Below, piece after piece: positions 7,929 through 16,366 of a stretch of DNA of 64,000 nucleotides. Within the stretch, counting starts at the first letter, position 1. Each line of letters opens with the position of its first letter. The notes below the pieces were generated by a model. It searched no databases. It had not been told where the DNA came from and saw only the letters and a program-made list of their open reading frames with translations. Location: assembly GCA_947487835.1 (NCBI GenBank), contig CANKXX010000003.1, positions 248,001 through 312,000 on the forward strand, given 5' to 3'. The DNA is from an uncultured Microbacteriaceae bacterium. Its GTDB lineage: Bacteria > Actinomycetota > Actinomycetes > Actinomycetales > Microbacteriaceae. The position numbers and the translations under genes were made by a program.

Positions 7929-10028
7929 TCAGGCGGTCATCGCGTCCATCACGCGCATGGCGTTCGCGAGGATCGTGAGCACCGGGTTCACCCCGCCGTT
8001 CGTCACGAGCAGCGAGGCGTCCGCGACGCGTAGATTGTCGTGACCCCAGACGCGGCCCAGCGGGTCCGTGACAGACGTCGCCGGGTCCGTCCCCATGCGG
8101 CAGGTGCCCGCCTGGTGCTGGCCGCCGCTCGGGCCGGTGCCGGTGGGGCGCAGCCGCTCGGGCACGATTCGGCTCGCACCCGCCGCGCCCAGCCACTCGA
8201 CCGCGCGCTCCCGCAGCATGCCCTGCGTGCGTACGTCCTCGGGGTGGATGCTGCCCGACAGGGCCGCGACCGGGTTGCCGAAGCGGTCGCGCAGATCAGG
8301 ATCCAGGGCGACCCGCGAGGTCGCCACGGGGACCTCCTGGATGGGCCCGACGACCCGCTGGATGCGGCGGGCGAGGTCCCGCATGCCGGCCTTCGCCGCG
8401 CGCCCGTGCCGCGGCACGAGTCCGGTGTCGACGAGGTGCCGGAACGTGATGGCCGGGGTGAGTACGAAGTCGTTGGCGAGCATCCCGCCGCCCACGATGC
8501 CGTCGTTGCCGTGCCGGAAGTCGCAGGTGGCCACGGACGGCCCGGGGCCGACCAGGTCGACGATGTCGTCGTCGAACACGGCCAGGGCACCGGTGTAGAT
8601 GTGGCCCTGCAGGTGCCGGCCCACCTGGTCGGTGTTGTTGCCGATGCCGTTCGGCTCGCGGTCGCTCGTGCTCGACAGCAGCAGGCGGGCGGACTCGACC
8701 GCCCCGCCCGCCACGACGACCTCCTCGGCCAGCACGTCGCGGCGCCAGACGACGCCGTCGCGCTCGCCGACGATGGCGACGCCGCGCACTCGCCCCGCGG
8801 CGTCGGTGAGGATGCGCTCCGCCCGCGCCGAGGGCAGGATGCGGCAGCGCCCCGTGCCGACCGCGCGGGCGAGCGTCGTGTTCTGGCTGCCGTTCTTCGC
8901 ATCCACCGGGCAGGCGAACCCGATGCACTGGGCGCACTGCACGCAGCCCGGGCGGCCGAGGTACTCCCCCGAGTTGATGAGGAGCGGGATGCGCACGGTG
9001 CCGTAGCCCACGCGTGCGGCCGCGTCCTGCAGCAGCTCGCCGAACCGGTTGTTGCGCAGCGGCGTCATGGGGTAGTCGCGGGACCGGTGCCCGGCCCACG
9101 GGTCGCCCCCGGCCGACCCGTTCACGCCGATCTCCCACTCCGCCCGCGAGTAGTACGGCTCGAGGTCGTCGTAGCTGATGGGCCAGTCGGCCAGCGAGCT
9201 GCCGTCCGGCACGCCGTAGCGGCTGGCCATGCGCAGGTCCTCGGGTGAGAACCGCCAGGCCTGCGCCCCGTACACCCGGGTGCCGCCGGCGATGGTCGCG
9301 GCATTGTTGCTCCACGCGCCCTCGGCGGGGCCGACCGTGAGGGTGCGGTCGCCGATGCGCACGGAACGGGGGTTCCCACGCGTGGGCGGTCCCGTGCGCG
9401 GGTCGAGCCCGGAGACCGAGCGCGCGTTGCGCAGGTGGTCCGTCAGCTCGGCGCTCGTGGGCCAGTCGCCCGCGTCGAGCACGAGCACCGTCCGGCCGGA
9501 TGCGGCGAGCGCCTCGGCCGCCACCCCGCCGGCCGCGCCCGAGCCGACCACGATCGCGTCGTAGCGGTCGGCGAGGTCCGCGGGCGCGAGCACGGCGGCG
9601 TCATCCCGGTGCTCGAGGGGCTGGTCGGGCAGCCGGCCACCGCCGTGGGGCGTCCAGCCGATCGCGGCCCACGAGGCCGCATCACGGTTGCCGCCGTTCG
9701 CCGGCTCCGCGTAGTAGCCGTCGGCGACGAGCTGGGCGAACCAGCGGTACTCGCCGTCCTCGGCGAGGGTGTCGAGGACTCGGTCCCGAGCATCCGCGTC
9801 GAGAGCGGCGAAGCCGGCCGCTCCGGTGTCCCGGGCGGCGACGTCGATGCGCTCGAGGAGCGTGGCGAGCCGCGCCGCCCATGCCGGCCGGTCCGCGGTC
9901 AGCACCCGGGAGAGGAATTGCTGCCCGCCGGACTCCGTCGCCGACGGGTACTCGTCGGCGGGAACAACGGCGTCCATCACCGCCGCGAGCAACTCGGAGG
10001 ACGCGTCGACGGGAGGTGGTGTCGCCAT
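7929..10028 (-). CDS. GMC oxidoreductase fused to a gluconate-2-dehydrogenase subunit-3-like domain
   Basis: The 699-residue flavoprotein has two parts. Residues 1-160 resemble the small gamma subunit of membrane gluconate dehydrogenases (LLAAVMDAVVPADEYPSA, YRWFAQLVADGYYAEPANGG). The rest is a GMC oxidoreductase with an FAD dinucleotide fold (AIVVGSGAAGGVAAEAL), a Cys-rich segment (CVQCAQCIGFACPVDAKNG) and the GMC C-terminal domain (HQAGTCRMG, then NPVLTILANAMRV). It probably oxidises a sugar or alcohol. The start codon lies 8 nt after the stop of the GH26-like lipoprotein gene, so the two are co-transcribed and probably translationally coupled. No Tat signal is evident at the chosen start. 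Confidence 0.9.
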   Translation of the reverse strand: MATPPPVDASSELLAAVMDAVVPADEYPSATESGGQQFLSRVLTADRPAWAARLATLLERIDVAARDTGAAGFAALDADARDRVLDTLAEDGEYRWFAQLVADGYYAEPANGGNRDAASWAAIGWTPHGGGRLPDQPLEHRDDAAVLAPADLADRYDAIVVGSGAAGGVAAEALAASGRTVLVLDAGDWPTSAELTDHLRNARSVSGLDPRTGPPTRGNPRSVRIGDRTLTVGPAEGAWSNNAATIAGGTRVYGAQAWRFSPEDLRMASRYGVPDGSSLADWPISYDDLEPYYSRAEWEIGVNGSAGGDPWAGHRSRDYPMTPLRNNRFGELLQDAAARVGYGTVRIPLLINSGEYLGRPGCVQCAQCIGFACPVDAKNGSQNTTLARAVGTGRCRILPSARAERILTDAAGRVRGVAIVGERDGVVWRRDVLAEEVVVAGGAVESARLLLSSTSDREPNGIGNNTDQVGRHLQGHIYTGALAVFDDDIVDLVGPGPSVATCDFRHGNDGIVGGGMLANDFVLTPAITFRHLVDTGLVPRHGRAAKAGMRDLARRIQRVVGPIQEVPVATSRVALDPDLRDRFGNPVAALSGSIHPEDVRTQGMLRERAVEWLGAAGASRIVPERLRPTGTGPSGGQHQAGTCRMGTDPATSVTDPLGRVWGHDNLRVADASLLVTNGGVNPVLTILANAMRVMDAMTA

Positions 10029-10036
10029 TGAGGTCA

Positions 10037-11212
10037 CTATCCGGATGTTACCGGTGCGCACTCCTCGGGCACAGGCGTCGGGGCGAGCCACGACGGCAGG
10101 TCGGCCACGAAGGCGCTCCGGATGCCGTCGTCGTTCGCGATGCTCCAGCGCACGTCTCCGCCCACCTCCGGCTCGTCCTTGTCCCACTCGAACCAGTTGA
10201 CCATCTTCAGCTGCGGGAACCGCGTCGCGTTGTCCTCGCTCAGCACCTGCTGCCACCAGGCGCGCTTGATGGCCAGCTCCTGCTCCGTATCCCCGCCCGG
10301 CACGACGAGCGCGGCCGTCTCGGGGATGGCGAGCGGCTTCTCGTGGTCGACCGCGTAGGTCTGATAGAAGTCGGGCGCGGCGGTCTCGTCACCGGCGAGG
10401 CCGTTGTAGGTGCCGGTGAGCTGGGCGGCGAACTTGCCCTCCTCCGGCAGCTCGTTCTCGCCCCACGGGTAGGTGGAGCCCCAGTGGTAGAGCGACATGC
10501 CCACCCAGTCGACGACGTCGTCGCCGGGGTAGTACGGGGCGTAGGCGTCGTCCGCGATCGTGAGGGTGCCGTCACCGTCGGTGTCGAGCAGGGCGAAGTC
10601 GGCGCTCCCGGGCTCCGCGCTCGCCTTGCCGCCGGTGAAGGGATAGCCGCCCGCGTTGTTCGGCGCCCACATGGTGGCCGAACCCGGTGCGCCGGCGTGC
10701 AGCGCGTCGGCCACGATGCGGAAGGCCTCGATGTACGCGGTGGGCTGCTGGCCCCACTCGTACCAGGATCCGTTCATCTCGTGGGCGAAGCGGACGATGA
10801 CGGGAACGCCCTCACCATTGATCTCCGCGAGGAAGGTCGCGAGCCCCTCGGCCACCTCGGGGGTGACGGACGCCAGCCCGCCGTGCGGCTCGAGGGTGAG
10901 CAGCAGGCTCCCGCCGTTGCCCCGCACCTGGTCCGCCGCCGCGCGCACGTCGTCCTCGTCGGCGTCGCTCAGCGGAAGGTCGCTGAAGGACACGGCGACC
11001 GACGGCCGGTGCCCCAGCTTCTCGGCGTACTCCTCGAGCGACTCGCTGCCCCAGTCGAGGTTCACGCCCAGCATCGCGCCCGACGCGGGGACGAGATCGG
11101 CAGCGGGCTGCACCACGCAGTCGTCCATGGGCAGGTACTTCGCGATGTTGCATCCCGTCAGGGCGAGCAGGCATGCGGCCGCGGCGGTACCCGCGAGGAT
11201 TCTTCTTGGCAT
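10037..11212 (-). CDS. GH26-like secreted lipoprotein (possible beta-mannanase-type hydrolase)
   Basis: The 391-residue protein begins with a lipoprotein signal peptide (ACLLALTGC, lipidated Cys21). It carries the glycoside-hydrolase clan A hallmarks of family 26: RFAHEMNGSWYEWG with candidate acid/base Glu145, and PLAIPETA with candidate nucleophile Glu298. Residues 210-221 (DTDGDGTLTIAD) match an EF-hand-like calcium loop, an unusual insertion. It lies upstream of, and is coupled to, the GMC oxidoreductase gene, suggesting that a released sugar is oxidised, though this is inference. A beta-mannanase is the best-known activity of the family; other beta-glycans are possible. Confidence 0.82.
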   Translation of the reverse strand: MPRRILAGTAAAACLLALTGCNIAKYLPMDDCVVQPAADLVPASGAMLGVNLDWGSESLEEYAEKLGHRPSVAVSFSDLPLSDADEDDVRAAADQVRGNGGSLLLTLEPHGGLASVTPEVAEGLATFLAEINGEGVPVIVRFAHEMNGSWYEWGQQPTAYIEAFRIVADALHAGAPGSATMWAPNNAGGYPFTGGKASAEPGSADFALLDTDGDGTLTIADDAYAPYYPGDDVVDWVGMSLYHWGSTYPWGENELPEEGKFAAQLTGTYNGLAGDETAAPDFYQTYAVDHEKPLAIPETAALVVPGGDTEQELAIKRAWWQQVLSEDNATRFPQLKMVNWFEWDKDEPEVGGDVRWSIANDDGIRSAFVADLPSWLAPTPVPEECAPVTSG

Positions 11213-11297
11213 GCCGAAAAACTAACTGCCCGGGTGGGGCGCGCGGCAGCGCCAAAATGGGGGTCATGAATGCCCCCGTTGGAAGGAGGTCGCCCCC

Positions 11298-12272
11298 GTG
11301 GATCTCCTGACCGTCGCCGACGAGCTCTACGCGCTCGCCCCTGACCGGTTCACCGCGACGCGGAACGACCGGGCGAAGACGGCGCGGGCGGAGGGCGCCC
11401 GCGACCTGGCGCAGCAGATCGCGAAGCTCTCGAAGCCGTCCGCGGCCGCGTGGGCGGTCAACATGCTCGCCCGGCACCGGGCCGACGTGATCGATCAGGT
11501 CGCCGATCTCGGGGCGGCGCTGCGCAAGGCGCAGGAGGACCTCGACAGCAAGCGCCTGCGGGAGCAGTCCCGGCTGCGGCACGATCTTCTCCGGGCCATC
11601 GCCCAGGAGGGCGAGCAGCTCGCCGAGGAGCTCGGGAACCCCATCGGCAAGCCCGCCGTGACCGAGGTGGAGCAGACCCTGCAGGCCGCGATGGCGGATC
11701 CGGACGCAGCAGACGCCGTGCGCACGGGCCGGCTCCTGCGCTCCCTGTCCTCCACCGGCATCGAGCCCGTCGACCTCGACGGCGCCGTGGCCCTCCCCGA
11801 GGGGCGCCGGGCGCCGGTCACATCGATCGCCTCCCGGCGCGCGGAGAAGACGGCCGCCACCGCCGGCGGGCGAAGCCGCGGTGCGGCCGGGCGGGACGAC
11901 ACCTCGGCGGCAGACGCGGCCGCGGAGGAGGCGGCGCGGCGCGAGAAGGAGGAGCGCAGGCGCCGGGAGCGCGAGCGGGCCGAGGCGAAGCGCGCGGTGG
12001 AGGCGGCCGAGCGCGAGATCGAGGAGACCCGCGCTGAGCTCGACGCGATCGAGAGGCGCATCGAGAGGCTCCGCCCCCGGCGGGAACGGCTGGCCGCGGA
12101 GCTCGACGACCTGCGCGAGCAGGTGGCCCAACTGGAGCGCACGATCGCGTCGGCCGACGCCGAGGCTGAGCGACTGGAGACGAACCGCGAGGAGGCGAAC
12201 GAGTCGGTCGCGGATGCGGAGGACTCCCTCGACCGAGCGCGCCGCCGCCTCGCCCGCCTCGCCGACGACTGA
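11298..12272 (+). CDS. Hypothetical coiled-coil protein
   Basis: This 324-residue protein is of unknown function. The N-terminal 170 residues are helical and soluble (LLTVADELYALAPDRFTATR, AKLSKPSAAAWAVNMLARHR). A low-complexity linker follows, then a long charged coiled coil at about residues 205-324, rich in Glu/Arg heptads. The GTG start is supported by AAGGAGGT (11283-11290) at 7 nt. There is no signal peptide or membrane segment. It is divergent from the GH26-like gene. Actinobacterial genomes commonly encode similar proteins, but I cannot assign a role. Confidence 0.8.
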   Translation: MDLLTVADELYALAPDRFTATRNDRAKTARAEGARDLAQQIAKLSKPSAAAWAVNMLARHRADVIDQVADLGAALRKAQEDLDSKRLREQSRLRHDLLRAIAQEGEQLAEELGNPIGKPAVTEVEQTLQAAMADPDAADAVRTGRLLRSLSSTGIEPVDLDGAVALPEGRRAPVTSIASRRAEKTAATAGGRSRGAAGRDDTSAADAAAEEAARREKEERRRRERERAEAKRAVEAAEREIEETRAELDAIERRIERLRPRRERLAAELDDLREQVAQLERTIASADAEAERLETNREEANESVADAEDSLDRARRRLARLADD

Positions 12273-12316
12273 CCCGGACCGTACCCACGGTCCCGTCACC
12301 CGTGTCGGCGACCCAA

Positions 12317-12371
12317 CGGTTCCTGAGCCTGTCGAAGGGACGCACCGCGCTTCGACAGGCTCAGGGACCGT
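12317..12371. repeat. Dispersed repeat family A, two copies in opposite orientation
   Basis: A copy in CCTGAGCCTGTCGAAGG orientation at about 12321-12341 faces a copy in TTCGACAGGCTCAGG orientation at 12350-12367. Together they form a long imperfect hairpin between two convergent genes. Confidence 0.8.
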
Positions 12372-12393
12372 ATTCCGACCGCGACGGCCGCCG

Positions 12394-12834
12394 TCAGCGG
12401 CCGTCGTCGAGGGCTCGGCGGATCTGGGTGAGGCGCTCGTCGATCTCGTCGAGGCGGGGCCGCTCCGCACCGTCGGAAGGCAGGGCGGACCGGCGGCCGC
12501 TGCTCGCCGCATCCGGGGGCCGCTGCAGCCACCGGCGCTCGGCCGACAGGCTCGACTCCTCCGCGCGCAGCGACGCGACGGAGAGCTGCCGGGCCTGGCG
12601 GGACGTCTCCCGGCTGTCACGCGCGGCGAACAGGGCGGCGAAGGTCGCGATCGCGGTGAGGGCAGCGCCGAGCACGGAGCACACGGCGGTGATCGGGTCG
12701 ATCCAGTCCCGGTTCGCATCCAGGGCGAGGGCCAGCAGGAAGCCGATCAGGGCGACGACGAGCACGGCTCCGCCGACCAGCGCGGCGGTCAGCCACCGCG
12801 GCCTCCGCGAGCCGTTCCCCGATCCCCTCGCCAT
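12394..12834 (-). CDS. Small hypothetical membrane protein
   Basis: The 146-residue protein has a basic N-terminus and two hydrophobic segments (about residues 16-38 and 45-70: LTAALVGGAVLVVALIGFLL and AVCSVLGAALTAIATFAALF). A hydrophilic cytosolic tail follows, ending in a predicted helix (ERPRLDEIDERLTQIRRAL). No known domain is recognisable. It is divergent from the histidine kinase gene and convergent with the coiled-coil gene. The length, two-TM topology and GC-rich third positions support a real gene. Confidence 0.65.
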   Translation of the reverse strand: MARGSGNGSRRPRWLTAALVGGAVLVVALIGFLLALALDANRDWIDPITAVCSVLGAALTAIATFAALFAARDSRETSRQARQLSVASLRAEESSLSAERRWLQRPPDAASSGRRSALPSDGAERPRLDEIDERLTQIRRALDDGR

Positions 12835-12961
12835 GCTGCACGGTACACCCGGCGGTGCCCAGAACCGCGTCGGGCGAAGCTGCGCAGGGGTCCGCCGAAC
12901 GGGTGACCCCTCCCCCGTTCGGCCGATGCCTGGCGACCGTCCCGCTCGCTACCGTGGGGGG

Positions 12962-14293
12962 ATGACCGCCGTGACCGCCGATCCCCTCGGACCCTTCTGG
13001 CAGCGGGACCGCCCGACGACGGCGGAGCGCCGGAACGACCTGATCCTCGCCGCTGTGATGCTCGTCGCGACAGCGATCAGCGCCGGGATCTACGACTCGG
13101 TCGGCTACTTCGAGGACCGCCCCGAGCTCTGGGTCACCGCCCTCTGGGTCGTCGCGATCACCGTCCCTCTCGCGCTGCGCCGGGTCTTCCCCGAGTCCGT
13201 GGCCCTCGTGATCGCGGCGGCCTTCGTCGCGGGCGGCGAGCTGCACGTGCCGGAGCTGCTGTTCGCCAACATCTCGCTGTTCATGGCCCTCTACACGGTG
13301 GGCGCCTGGGACCGGAACCGCACGCGATCGCTCGTCGTGCGCGGCCTCATCGTGTTCGGCATGTTCGTGTGGCTGTTCGCGGCGCTCGTGCAGGGCGCCA
13401 GCGCCAACACCCTCGCCCCGGATGCCTTCCCCGATGCCAGGGAGGGCGCGATCCTCGACCCCGTGATCGCGTTCGGGTTGATCCAGGTGATCACCAACCT
13501 CCTGTACTTCGGCGGCGCCTGGTACTTCGGCTCCCGGGCGTGGCAGTCGGCACGCGATCGCGCCGCCCTGCAGGAGCGCACCGCCGAGCTCATGGTCGAG
13601 CGGGAACGCGTCGCGGAGCAGGCGGTCGCGCTCGAGCGGGTGCGCATCGCCCGCGAGCTGCACGACGTCGTGGCCCACCACGTGTCCCTGATGGGCGTGC
13701 ACGCGGGCGCCGCCCGGCGGGTGTTCGAGAGCAACCCGGAGCAGGCCCGCGCCTCGCTCTCCGTCATCGAGTCGAGCGCGCGCGGCGCCGTCGACGAGCT
13801 GCACCGGCTGCTCGGCGCCCTGCGCCAGCCCGAGGAGGCCGCGGGCGCGGCGGACACCGAGGCGGCGAGCATCAGCGCGAGCACGCGCGGCATCGCCCAG
13901 CTGCCCGAGCTCGTCGAGGAGGCGCGGACGGCGGGACACCCGGTGACGCTCGAGAGCATCGGGGACCCGCGACCGCTGCCGCCGACGGTCGAGCTCGTGA
14001 TCTACCGCGTCGTGCAGGAGTCGCTGACGAACGCCAGGAAGCACGCGGGCGCCGGGGCCCCCGTCGACGTGCGCCTGCGCTACCTGGCCGAGTCGGTGGA
14101 GATCGAGATCAGCGACGGCGGCACCGGAACGGCACGTGCGCCTCAGCACGGCGGCGGCGGGCTCGGCCACATCGGCATGCGGGAGAGGGTGGCCGCGGTG
14201 GGCGGCAGCATCACCATGGGCCCGCGGAAGCGCGGCGGCTTCATCGTGCGCGCGGTCCTGCCCGTGCCGGTGCGCGAGGAGGTCGGCGCGTGA
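12962..14293 (+). CDS. NarL/DesK-type sensor histidine kinase
   Basis: The 443-residue membrane kinase has about four or five hydrophobic segments in residues 25-190, a short coiled-coil linker, a HisKA_3 dimerisation/phospho-acceptor domain (ERVRIARELHDVVAHHVSLM, His in ELHD) and an HATPase_c domain (VQESLTNARKHAG N-box, then GGGGLGHIGMRERVAAVGG). It is the partner of the LuxR-type regulator whose GTG overlaps its stop codon. The ATG at 12962 lies 6 nt after TACCGT, fitting the leaderless pattern. There is no extracytoplasmic sensor domain, so it probably senses the membrane, and the neighbouring ABC-2 exporter may be its target. Confidence 0.93.
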   Translation: MTAVTADPLGPFWQRDRPTTAERRNDLILAAVMLVATAISAGIYDSVGYFEDRPELWVTALWVVAITVPLALRRVFPESVALVIAAAFVAGGELHVPELLFANISLFMALYTVGAWDRNRTRSLVVRGLIVFGMFVWLFAALVQGASANTLAPDAFPDAREGAILDPVIAFGLIQVITNLLYFGGAWYFGSRAWQSARDRAALQERTAELMVERERVAEQAVALERVRIARELHDVVAHHVSLMGVHAGAARRVFESNPEQARASLSVIESSARGAVDELHRLLGALRQPEEAAGAADTEAASISASTRGIAQLPELVEEARTAGHPVTLESIGDPRPLPPTVELVIYRVVQESLTNARKHAGAGAPVDVRLRYLAESVEIEISDGGTGTARAPQHGGGGLGHIGMRERVAAVGGSITMGPRKRGGFIVRAVLPVPVREEVGA

Positions 14294-15084
14294 GCGACAC
14301 CGTGCGCGTGCTCGTCGTCGACGACCAGGACCTCGTGCGGGCCGGCTTCCGCATCATCCTCGAGAGCGGCGGCGGCATCGAGGTCGTGGGCGAGGCGGCG
14401 GACGGCCTGCGCGCCGTCGAGCTGACCCGCGAGCTGCGGCCGGACGTGGTGTGCATGGACGTGCAGATGCCCCGCATGGACGGGCTGGAGGCCACGCGCA
14501 TCATCGCGGCGGATCCCGACTCCCCCGCCCGCGTGCTCATGCTGACCACCTTCGACAACGAGGATTACCTGTTCAGCGCCCTCCGCGCCGGGGCGAGCGG
14601 CTTCCTGCTCAAGAACTCCAGCCCGGAGAAGCTGATCGAGGCCGTGCTCGTGGTCGCCCAGGGCAACGCGCTGCTCTCCCCGGATGTCACCCGCCGCGTC
14701 ATCGAGCGCTTCGGCCCGGGTTCGGGCGCCGGGTCCGGGCCCGCCGCCTCCATACCGCTCGTTGCTCCGGGGGCCGGGGCCGCGAGTGCCGCGATAGTTT
14801 CGTCGAGCGCATTGGGCACGCCGGACACCTCGGGCACGCCGGATGCCGGCGGCAGGGTGCCGGAGCAGGTGGCGTGCCTCACCGAGCGGGAACTCGAGGT
14901 GCTGCGCCTGCTCGCCGAGGGGCTCACGAACGCGGAGATCGCATCCCGCCTGTACCTGGGCGACGCCACCGTGAAGACGCACGTCTCGAAGCTGCTGCTG
15001 AAGCTCGGCGTGCGGGACCGGGTGCAGGCCGTCGTGTTCGCGTACGAGCACGGCGTCGTCGTGCCCGGTGCCGACCCCGCCTGA
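14290..15084 (+). CDS. LuxR/NarL-family response regulator
   Basis: The 264-residue protein has an N-terminal receiver (LVVDDQDLVRAGF, phospho-acceptor Asp57 in VVCMDVQMPRMDG, LMLTTFDNEDYLFSALRAGASGFLLK) and a C-terminal LuxR helix-turn-helix (LTERELEVLRLLAEGLTNAEIASRLYL, ATVKTHVSKLLLKLGV). The two domains are separated by about 55 residues of Gly/Ala/Ser/Pro-rich linker, longer than the usual NarL linker. Its GTG overlaps the kinase stop (GTGA), so it is translationally coupled. A likely target is the ABC exporter promoter 3' of it. Confidence 0.94.
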   Translation: MSDTVRVLVVDDQDLVRAGFRIILESGGGIEVVGEAADGLRAVELTRELRPDVVCMDVQMPRMDGLEATRIIAADPDSPARVLMLTTFDNEDYLFSALRAGASGFLLKNSSPEKLIEAVLVVAQGNALLSPDVTRRVIERFGPGSGAGSGPAASIPLVAPGAGAASAAIVSSSALGTPDTSGTPDAGGRVPEQVACLTERELEVLRLLAEGLTNAEIASRLYLGDATVKTHVSKLLLKLGVRDRVQAVVFAYEHGVVVPGADPA

Positions 15085-15176
15085 TCCCACATCCCCCAGG
15101 CCCGGTCGGCGCCCTACGGCTCGCCGCATCCGCTCCTCTAGCCCTGCCGCATCCACTCCTCCACACCCCGCCCTGT

Positions 15177-15262
15177 TCCGGATTCAGGTTCAGCTGCGAC
15201 ACGCCGTATCTGGGAGCCTCGAAACGCGGCGTGTCGCAGCACAGCCTGAATTCGGAACATCC
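15177..15262. repeat. Long imperfect palindrome (repeat C)
   Basis: An 86-bp inverted repeat has arms that start TTCCGGATTCAGG and end CCTGAATTCGGAA, with inner arms GCTGCGACACGCCG and CGGCGTGTCGCAGC around a short centre. Pairing is almost continuous. It can form a large cruciform or terminator, or be a short mobile palindromic element. Confidence 0.75.
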
Positions 15263-15398
15263 GCGAGGCGCTGCATGGGCAGGGGCAGCAAGCAGTAGCG
15301 GCACGAGGCGGAGGCGGCGTGCGGCAGAGGCGGCGTGTGGCGTGCGGCGTGCGGCGTCAGGCTCCGCCGCTCGGGGGATGCCGCCGAACCGGGGATCT

Positions 15399-15442
15399 CC
15401 GCCGTCCGGCGGACGCGACGGAGAGGGCCGCGCTCCTAGCGT
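15399..15442 (+). promoter_or_regulatory. Candidate promoter and operator of the ABC exporter operon
   Basis: The dyad CCGCC-GTCC-GGCGG (15399-15412) lies just upstream of the expected -35 position for TAGCGT (15437-15442). Transcription would begin about 30 nt before the CAGGAGGA ribosome site. A response regulator dimer could bind the dyad. This is inferred from position and symmetry only. Confidence 0.45.
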
Positions 15443-15481
15443 TGAGGCATCAGCTCGCCACACGCTCACAGGAGGATCGAC

Positions 15482-16366
15482 GTGCTCGAGGTTTCCCACA
15501 TCACCAAGTCGTTCGGCGGCAGACAGGTGCTCACCGACGTGAGCTTCACCGTCGCCCCGGGCAGGCTCACCGGCTTCGTCGGCGGCAACGGCGCCGGCAA
15601 GACCACGACCATGCGCATCATCCTCGGCGTGCTTGCGGCCGACTCCGGCTCGGTGTTGCTCGCCGGGGAGCGCCTGAACGCCGACAGCCGCCGGCTCTTC
15701 GGCTACATGCCGGAGGAGCGCGGCCTGTACCCGAAGATGCGGGTGCTCGAGCAGGTCGTCTACCTCGCCCGCCTGCACGGGTTGAGTACCCGGGAGGCCA
15801 CGGCCAACGCCACGGCGCTGCTCGAGCAGCTGGGACTCGGCGAGCGCCTGAATGACGCGGTCGAGACCCTGTCCCTCGGCAACCAGCAGCGCGCGCAGAT
15901 CGCCGCCGCCCTCGTGCACGACCCGCGGGTGCTCGTGCTCGACGAGCCGTTCTCCGGCCTCGACCCCATGGCCGTCGAGGTCGTGCTCACCGTGCTGAAG
16001 CAGCGGGCGGCGATGGGCGTGCCCGTGCTGTTCTCGTCGCACCAGCTCGACATCGTCGAGCGCCTCTGCGACGACGTCGTGGTCATCGCGGAGGGCGCCA
16101 TCCGTGCCGCGGGACCCCGCGAGCGGCTCCGCGAGGAGCACAGCCGCAACGTCACCGAGCTGCTGCTCGACGGCGACACGGGCTGGGTGCGCGACGTGCC
16201 CGGCATCTCCGTGCTCGACTTCGACGGCGGCTACGCCCTCTTCGAGGCCGAGGACGAGGCCGCGCGTCAGCGCGTGCTCACCGAAGCTCTCCGCCACGGC
16301 ACCGTCGTGGACTTCGCCCGCCAGCGTCCGTCCCTCACCGAGATCTTCACGGAGGTAGTCCGATGA
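15482..16366 (+). CDS. ABC transporter ATP-binding protein (ABC-2 exporter type)
   Basis: The 294-residue nucleotide-binding subunit has Walker A GGNGAGKTTTMRI near residue 36, a LSLGNQQRAQIAAAL signature (a Q-rich variant of LSGGQ), Walker B VLVLDEPFSGLDP and the H-loop LFSSHQLDIVE. The C-terminal 80 residues form the extra domain seen in NatA/YhaQ-like exporters, ending RPSLTEIFTEVVR. The GTG start follows CAGGAGGATC. It overlaps the permease gene by 4 nt (ATGA). The substrate is unknown; Na+ or a toxic lipophilic compound are the usual choices for this class. Confidence 0.94.
   Translation: MLEVSHITKSFGGRQVLTDVSFTVAPGRLTGFVGGNGAGKTTTMRIILGVLAADSGSVLLAGERLNADSRRLFGYMPEERGLYPKMRVLEQVVYLARLHGLSTREATANATALLEQLGLGERLNDAVETLSLGNQQRAQIAAALVHDPRVLVLDEPFSGLDPMAVEVVLTVLKQRAAMGVPVLFSSHQLDIVERLCDDVVVIAEGAIRAAGPRERLREEHSRNVTELLLDGDTGWVRDVPGISVLDFDGGYALFEAEDEAARQRVLTEALRHGTVVDFARQRPSLTEIFTEVVR

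Larger units (their letters stand above)
15085..15481. other. Intergenic region between the two-component system and the ABC exporter
   Basis: This 397-bp gap has no convincing gene. It contains palindrome C (15177-15262), a purine-rich low-complexity stretch (about 15300-15360) and the exporter promoter with a CCGCC-GTCC-GGCGG dyad (15399-15412). Confidence 0.6.

Noticed and set aside
12302-12961. Longer histidine kinase starting far upstream
   Set aside because: The extension would be translated from repeat sequence and antisense to the small membrane protein gene. The ATG at 12962 has the expected -10 spacing.
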